Positions 56,625 to 64,000 of a DNA stretch of 64,000 nucleotides are shown piece by piece. This stretch comes from Hyperoplus lanceolatus. Taxonomy: Eukaryota > Chordata > Actinopteri > Uranoscopiformes > Ammodytidae. The position numbers and the translations under genes are program-made. How positions within the stretch are numbered: position 1 is the stretch's first letter; each line of letters opens with the position of its first letter. The notes under the pieces are model-generated. The model was not told the origin of the DNA. It ran no database searches and worked only from the letters and a program-made list of their open reading frames with translations. The stretch covers positions 7,335,001 through 7,399,000 of the forward strand of contig CM049404.1 in assembly GCA_026929865.2 (NCBI GenBank), written 5' to 3'.

Positions 56625-57897
56625 GGGCCTGATTTATAACGGTGTGCGTAGAAACCATCCTAAAACATTGCGTCCGCAGAAAGCCAAAAATGTGCTGCGC
56701 AAAAAAAAATTCAGATTTATAAAACTGTGCGGCGCACAGTTTCACGCAATCTTCCCTTTATAATTACCCACCTGAGGTGAATTGTGCCCACCCCGTGTCC
56801 TCCCACTTCACCTCCCAATTTCATCCCACATTCTACCATACATGGCGAATGCTAAATAGCTCCTGAATATGATGAGGCACTTAATAAGCACGGAATTCTG
56901 ACTGACATGAGGAAAAAAGGGAGGCAACCAGCCGCAAAGAAAGCGACTGTGAAGGAAGAAAGCCCGTGACGTGCATGTGCTGCAGAAACTGGCACACACA
57001 CACACACACACACACATACACCCGCGCGCTTATCACATATCATGATTGGCACAGTCGTTGTAGTCTTTGTAAAGCAGTTTCGCCCAACTTTTTACTGTAT
57101 GCAATATCACGTATTAACGTAGGCCTACCTGTAGTAAAATGTGTAGGCCTATATAAAATATGGTGTGACAAGTGAAATAATGCCTATGGTCTATTCGAGA
57201 GAATTGTTTATCTCCCGTGAGATCAAGACATTTCCAACAACGTCAGATTACAGTTTAATCTTCCAGGGTGAATTGTTATGGGAAAGAGATGTGTAATGAT
57301 TTGCTAAATTCATAGCATGATTTTATCTAACAAAATATACAAATTAATTAATATCTGTTGGGCTTAACTTTGTACAAAACTACTTTTTACTCACCTCTTA
57401 AAATTTGCTCTCCCGCTGGGCACTCACGGAAACACCTCCCGACGTATAGGATATTATTATAGAGTAGCGCTAAAAGATTCAATTTATAAAATAACCAAAA
57501 CATGTAGACCTAGGCTACTTGATAAGTAATTCAACCTATACATCACAACCGCATGCCATAGACTACAGTAGCCATATATTCGCAACTATAGGTAAGCTTA
57601 TACATTTTATTGAATAAATAGATTGGGTGCCAAGCATCATTTGTCTGTGTTTGACTGTGTTTGACTCATATGACTGAGCTTTATTTCGTGGTGTTGCCAT
57701 TGAGTGTCGCTGATTCCCCGAGTCAGGAAAACCTTGCGGTAGCTCTACGCATGGTCGAAAGTTGGCGTAGGAATACGCATACTTCTCCGCAAATAATGTT
57801 TTTATAAATACCAACGTTTGCCACCGCACATTTTCCCGCACATTTCTTTCCGTCTACGCAAGGTTTTTGTGCGCTGCAAGCTTTATAAATGAGGCCC
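56625..57897. mobile_element. 1.27 kb inverted-repeat element, 'GGGGCCTSATTTATAA' ends
   Basis: Left GGGGCCTGATTTATAACGGT, right complement GGGGCCTCATTTATAAAGCT. Subterminal words such as TGCGCCGCAC/GTGCGC and TTTTTATAAAT recur in both arms. Flanking triplets are CTG and CAG, so the duplication is imperfect or absent. No transposase frame is visible. Size and end form resemble the element at 6545-7806. Confidence 0.7.
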
Positions 57898-59172
57898 CAG
57901 AAGGTTAACTGACCTCATCCTCATAATGACCTCCAAAGGTTACTGCGGATATGTTAGAGAGTGGGCATGTGTCTCTGTCTGTGTGTGCAAGCTTGAGAAG
58001 TGTGTTTTTTCTTCTTTATATCAAATGTGTGTGTTTATGAATGTGCGAAGGAGTGGGCGAGAGACAGACGGACTGAGGCTCTCTCTCTCTATATATATTT
58101 TACACGGCCTCTTATCAGGAGGCCATGTACCGCAGGAACCTCCAAATTCTAAATGTGTTTGGGTGGCTTCATCGGGAGATAAGGGGCCCCAATAAGCACA
58201 CGGTATCACAGCCCAAGACACAGTATTAATTTTGCGGCACATAGATGCTGTCGCTGGAGCTTATGAGCAAAAGTCCTGGGAATAGATTGGACAGAAAATA
58301 TACGGCTATCTGAGCAGGACGAGGGCTGACATCTGTGGAATCACAGGGAAAGACACTACTGGTGGATAATGAATTCTCCTATGGATTGTTCCACCAGGAG
58401 ATTGGAAGCGAATACTGCAGGCTCAAAGTTAATGTGTACTGTATGGTGCCCTGCTATCAGAACACAAGTAATAGACAGTGGGTTAAATAATTGACTGAAA
58501 ATAGCATGTTAAATCTTCCTGACAGCTTTTCTAAGGGATTCATACATGTCTGGGGTTGTGTCCTTTGACATTGCTCTCTGCTGGTTGGAGAAAGGCATCG
58601 ACCAATTAGAACTTTTAAGGCGGGGTTAAGAAGAATGTTGGTGTCATCCTCTTCATGCTTAGCCCTTATGCACTCTTTGCTAACAAGCTTCATTATGTAA
58701 GTAATAGCCAGGTACAGTGTGCAGGTCTAATTGGCATTCTGCAAAACAGACTTGGTAGAAATGGAATATAGTATTCAATTGTTTTATATAGTGTATAATT
58801 CCTTAGAATGAGCCTTTTATATCTATATAGGAGTGGGTAGCGCTGCCATGTTGCACCGCCATGTTTCTACAGTTAGCACATACCGGACAAACCGGCCTTA
58901 CAAGTTTTTGTATAGTACGTTTATGTGGGAAATGCACCTGTTGGAAAATTAAGAGGTGCTATAGAATAATTAACTTAATCAATCTTCATGTCTTCATTTG
59001 ATATTGTGGAATGCCTTGAGGCTGGGTGCTGGATGATGCCAACTTTAGTTACTAGCTTCTTGTCCTTGAAGGCCATTGTACCTTCTGTAAATTCTCTGAA
59101 TGGGAGGGGTTGGCAAGGGAGCATTGCAATCTACAAGCTCACCACAAAACACAGCTAAATACTCCGATATTA
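57898..59172. other. Intron of the scaffold gene, no further feature
   Basis: No exon or repeat family recognised; a short (CT)n patch lies at 58078-58090. Confidence 0.4.
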
Positions 59173-59755
59173 TAGCCTGGCATTCCCAGACCTGCCACTA
59201 GGCGCTGGCAAATTAAATTTGCTGCGCCTGTTGGTCTGGAAACTCTCTGTTGAAGCTTTTTCAAAAAGACCAGAAATCTGGGCTCACGTTTCAATTGGTT
59301 CTATCTAATATGGGCGGGCCAAAGCCCTTTGTATGGTACTCTGGGGAGGACGTAACCGGATGACGACAGTGACGTGCATGCGACGTCGAAGCCATGATAG
59401 TAAACATCCATCAAAGATGGCTGCGGATATGTTGTGTGAGTTTGAGACTGCTTTGGCCTCGACCCTTTACGATTTGGAAGACGGCACTCAAATATTTCAT
59501 TAGCAAGTAAGTGGAATGTTCTGTTTTGCCGACCGACAACGGCAAAAGTTTAATTTAACAGTTTAACAGCTGTTCGCTAAACGAATGGGGCTTACATCAC
59601 CTTGTGCATCGCTCTGATTGGTTGTAGTGCTATCCAACTGCGTGCAGTGGCATTTGAAATGCACGCGTAGGAGCCGCCCCTTGAGTTGGAAATTACTATT
59701 GATCGTGGCCAGACCCTCTATCGTTTGAGATATCAGGGTCTGGATTTCCAGGCTA
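59173..59755. mobile_element. Element 'TAGCCTGG' copy 2, perfect 9-bp duplication
   Basis: Complete copy, opposite orientation to copy 1 at 30653-32035. Ends TAGCCTGGCATTCCCAGACC and complement TAGCCTGGAAATCCAGACC. The 9-bp word CCGATATTA flanks both sides exactly (59164-59172 and 59756-59764). No coding capacity. It is not interrupted, and at about 59440 it shows the empty site for the element nested in copy 1. Confidence 0.85.
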
Positions 59756-59764
59756 CCGATATTA

Positions 59765-62750
59765 CACACTGTACCTTGAATCTCTACCTCTGAACTTCTT
59801 TTTAATGTTGTGAGAACACCTTAACTGTTTCTTAAAACTGATGCAATGGACTTGTTTGGAAATGTCCACAACATTTCAGCCATTTTAATTTGTCTCAGGT
59901 CCATGCAAAGTTAATGTAGATTTGTTTTTTTAACCCTTTCGAAATCTTCCGCCAATGACACATTAAAAAAGGTCCAGATTACGAAGGCTTCCTGGTTCTG
60001 TCTGTCAGTCCTAGAGTGCTGCATGCGTCACCTTGCAGGGCTCAGCAGGGATTTGTAACAGACACCAGTCTAGTCTGCCCTGACCTCCTGTAGTCAAACA
60101 AAGTGCAGCGCTGCCTGAACCACCTCAGTCATCGCTGCAACTTTACACAAGGATACCAAGGGTTGGCTATTCAGATTCAGACCTTATTAAAACAGTATAA
60201 GTCCTGTGTTTGCCATATAGTCAAACTGGGTTTCCAAGGAGCCTGTACACTGTTATTCTGTGCACTGCTTAAAGGCAAAATAAAGATCTTTTCACAGTTT
60301 TTTACTTCAAGACTAAAGACCGCTCATCTGCTTTTTTTCTTACATAGCAGAGAACTCTATTATCTAGAGCGCACTGAGCTATTCAAGGCCAGGGACATTG
60401 AAAAAGTAATCATAATTTACATTCCTTAATAACCCTTCAGAACACATCATTCACATTCCACCATCTCACCATCAGAGACCCTGTGTTTGCTGAGCTGTAT
60501 CGACTTAAATAGACACATGTACAGTGTATTACTTTTGATGTGTCTGGAATAATCTCAAATCCGTTGGAGATCATGAGCTCTGATCAGCTACACCTTTTTC
60601 CAGATCGTACACACGTATTTACTGTTACTTATTTCACATCTTTTAAATTGAAGAACTCAAACTTTTCACAGTTTTTTTCACATTTTGTGACGTGAAGATG
60701 TCACCAACTACATGTGAAGTTAAAGCCAGGGAAATGCCATCGACTACATTCACACAGCTCGTTTACACTCTACGTCTGAAGTCTTTTGACCTGCACATCA
60801 CAAAATCTTTCCCTATACTGGACCCAATCGCAGTTTGTCCAATCTAAGAAGGCGGCAACGGTGTCAACACTTCAGCTGCTCGGAAAAAAGTCTGGATTTC
60901 TGAACTGCTGGCTGTGATTTGCGGTCTATTCAGACGGGAAATAATACAGAAAAAAATCTAGTTAGATTGTACAAGGTTTGAGTTGTATCAGAGGTGTTTT
61001 TCACTGTTATGTTGTCAAGGTTGTAGTGGGACTACAATGGAGAGTTATCCTATCAAACTACAGAAGCTAATGCACAATGGGACTCATTTTGGGCTGAACA
61101 CTTGCTGAAATAGTCGAGTTGACAAAAAAAAAACAATGACATTTATTTTCCTCCTACAGACACTGTAGATGTTCACATTATATCGAAACCTTATTTCTAT
61201 TTTGGAAGAGGTTCCCAATGACATTGCCAGTGTTGTTTTACATGCATTTCCACTCTCCTTGGAGGACTCTCACAACTATTGGTTTCACTCTGTGTGCCCC
61301 AGTGTCATGCGATCTGAATAGGGGTTTGAGAGAGCCTACCTCCCTCTGCCAGGACATCGTTTTCTAGGCCAGAATGTTAACACATTGATCGTCTCCGGAG
61401 CAATCCGTGACCCGACGCACTGCGAACATCTGTGTGGGTCAACAAACCAAACTACACAGCTCCTCCATCTTTGCCAGGAGTCAACACGACAGGGGAACTA
61501 TAAGCCAGCTCTGGTCAGAACTAACCCCAGACACTGACATACAGGAACCTGCCTTGACATTTGCAGGTACATGTTGCCCAGTCTCCCTTACGTTGGCTTG
61601 TATTTTTAATCGGGCCAATCCAACATTGCATTGGATAGAAGAGGTTTAGAGTAAGCCTTTCATATAAAACAATGAATGGTTAAGCCACTTCTGTGTAATA
61701 ACTGAACCTGAAATTATGCAATGAGACCATTGGGCTCTGCAGTACGGGGATAATTGCTCTCTTCACTGAGCAGGATAAATATTGGCACTTCTAAAAAAAA
61801 CAATCCAGAACACAGTGACACAGCAAGTCAGAGCCTGTCCTCAGTAGATTGGTGTTTTTTTTGTAGGTCAGGTAATATGTCTGTGTGTGACACTGTCTGT
61901 GTCTGAAGCAGGGTTTTAAAGATCACACTTATACATACACTCATTTTAAAACATGCAACCTAAGCATCAGAAACACAGTATAGTACATGTTAAGTCACAC
62001 ACGCACGCACACACACAAATTAGACTGTGATTAAGATCTGAAAAATATAACCTAATAATATATCTAATTTGACTGAAAGCTGTTGACATTACAGGACTTT
62101 TTGAGAATAATGGACTTTAAATGTATCATAATACCGTGCATTAGGAATACATAACATGTGCATACATAAAAAAAAAATCACAAGTAATATTCCTAGTATT
62201 TGTTGTTCAGCTAATTACTTCAGTGTTGTCCACCAGAAATTATAGAAGTTCCTTCCTGCCAATGTCGAGCATTTATGCCATTGACATTAAAATTATTTTT
62301 TGCTCACTTTTCATCACTGACCAGGTCATTTAAATGCAAATCCTCTCCTATTGTATACTGTGGTTGCAGTGGTCACCCTGTCTATAAACCTATAAATGCT
62401 AGTTTAAGGACCCATGGTGACATTCACGTCATAAACACTTTGAATGTCCTACAATTTACCTCATACAGGTTTATACTAGATTTTTACTCATTAAGTCCCT
62501 TAGTATACTCAACATCCTAGTGTGGTTGTCATGTGACAGCCATGTGACTGTGTCAGGAAGTGAATTCCCAAAGATTGCAGTGTGACAGGTGCACACAATT
62601 GGAGAAACTAGCAAAAAGCAAAAGCAAAAAGCTTGTTTTTTGTTACTAAAGGTGAGTTAAAACCCATTTAACAATTCTAATGCTTTAATAGGGTGTCCCG
62701 TATTACCTTTATCCAAGTCCGACCATATTTCATAAACAAATTTATATAGA
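59765..62750. other. Intron of the scaffold gene, no further feature
   Basis: About 3 kb without a recognisable exon. The longer frame at 60103-60429 has no domain and no splice-consistent context. Confidence 0.4.
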
Positions 62751-62754
62751 ACAA

Positions 62755-63162
62755 CCCTGCGTTCAGAATTGCATACTTTCTACTATAGTATGTAGAAAAA
62801 AGATTTAAGATGTCCCGATTCTTGTGGCCAGATGTAGGATGGTTAGAAGTACCCGGATGTCCTACTTCACCCGGCCAAGATTGTTAGTGTTGAAAACTGC
62901 ATCCTATTTGGGCGATTCTGACCCACAATCCGGTGCGCACGTGAAAGTGACGTTACATCGACGAAGCCTCCATATGAAAACAAACGGGGATGCGCCGGTT
63001 ATAAAAGCAAGAAGCAAGGTCAAGGTGCAATGTTATGATGAAATAAAAGAGTAAAAGTGTGTCCCAATAGTATGCCTACTGCATCCTAACTAGATTATTT
63101 TTATCGTCGGATGTAGTATGTGGAATAGAAAAAAGAAAGAGTATGCGATTCGGAACGCAGGG
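62755..63162. mobile_element. 408-bp MITE with 'CCCTGCGTTC' ends
   Basis: Left CCCTGCGTTCAGAATTGCAT, right complement CCCTGCGTTCCGAATCGCAT; the similarity continues through ACTTTCT and CTACTATAGTATGTAG versus ACATACTACATCC. No clear target duplication. A solo end of the same family is at 37318-37333. Confidence 0.7.
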
Positions 63163-64000
63163 CATGTTAGGTAAATATCGCTGTAAGGTATCTGTCACAA
63201 TAACTAAAATGGTGATAAGCTAATCAATTAATTTTAGTGTTTCATTTATTTTTGATTGATATATGTTATTTTGCTAAATTGAAAGTACATTTGAACAAAT
63301 TTAAACAAAAAATAATGAAAACACATTCTAATATTAGGGTCAAAAAAAAGTTTTTATAATATTTTGAATTAAAAAAAAAATGAAATTGAGAAAACATCAG
63401 AAATGTGTTCTATGTGATCCACTTAGTCTGTGTTCCATCCCTCATCATTTTCCTATAAGTAGAAATGGGTCTGGGTTGTTATGGGTTAATGGGTTTAGTG
63501 ACACTAAATGGGTTTGGTCCAAATATTGATTCTAACACCTTTGGACATTCACAGAAACATAAATTCCAGAACAAGCACTTACTACTTTTATATTTTTGCC
63601 CATCATTTCTTTTAATGACAATAACACAAGTGCTAAAATATCACATCTGACTTTAAAACAAACGCCTATCAACGTCCACCTAGTGGCCATTAAGGTACAA
63701 GGCGCAGTGTGTTAAACCACATAATTTTTTTTCTCATTTCTATCCCATATCCTATCAATTACAATCACACAATGTACACAATGCTCTTATCAATGCTGAG
63801 GAAGTGTATGTTTCTGTTTCTCTGTCCACACTGTGATACCTGTGGGTAAACGGCACCCTGCGCTCGCTGTTGGTTTGTCCCTTCCGTTGTTAGGGATTCA
63901 CATTTCCTCTGACTCTGCTTTTGTTTGTGAAGAGAATATTATGCCGTGCTTTGCCACTTTCCCCAAGCAGCACTCGTGAAGGTCACGCTGTGTTTTCTCA
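63163..64000. other. Window end, intron of the scaffold gene
   Basis: No feature recognised. Confidence 0.4.

Overview
The window is nuclear DNA of a ray-finned fish, most likely a spiny-rayed teleost. Genes are split by GT-AG introns. The gaps are full of long (CA)n, (GATA)n and (TATC)n arrays, an L2-type LINE, a Tc1-like element, a tRNA-derived SINE and many small inverted-repeat elements (MITEs). The gene products (two-domain rhamnose-binding lectin, proopiomelanocortin without gamma-MSH, V-set receptor) are also teleost in type.

Layout. 1-8.7 kb: a minus-strand rhamnose-binding lectin gene of at least eight exons; one intron holds a decayed L2 LINE in antisense and another a 1.26 kb inverted-repeat element. 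8.7-11.5 kb: repeats. 11.58-14.50 kb: a complete ten-exon caspase-9 gene on the minus strand. It is head to head with a complete fourteen-coding-exon dnajc16 gene (15.56-22.31 kb, plus strand) across a 1.06 kb shared promoter region; the same pair is neighbours in human. 23.5-25.3 kb: two exons of a small V-set immunoglobulin receptor with one membrane segment (minus strand, leader exon not found). 25.6-37.1 kb: repeats, including a mobile element nested inside another. 37.6-39.4 kb: a complete minus-strand POMC gene with its TATA box; it has the features of the teleost beta paralogue. 41.7-42.6 kb: a Tc1-like remnant. 42.8-44.8 kb: a broken C-terminal half of a kinesin-14 (kifc1-like) gene. 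49.8 kb: the first coding exon of a Bassoon/Piccolo-type active-zone scaffold, followed by 14 kb that reads as intron filled with repeats.

The genes do not form one pathway. The casp9/dnajc16 pair is the only clear functional arrangement (divergent promoter). The other genes are unrelated neighbours.

Most useful observations: (1) the POMC copy has lost the opioid core (YGSFM instead of YGGFM) and carries Gly-Gln where alpha-MSH needs an exposed Gly for amidation; (2) two successive dnajc16 introns start with GC instead of GT; (3) two copies of one element with 9-bp target duplications, one interrupted by a second element whose empty site is preserved in the other copy; (4) a family of palindromic elements seen at least five times, one copy of which may supply the last lectin exon; (5) the kinesin pseudogene can be dated to specific lesions. 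All exon boundaries were derived by eye from splice sites and reading phase; none was tested against transcripts.
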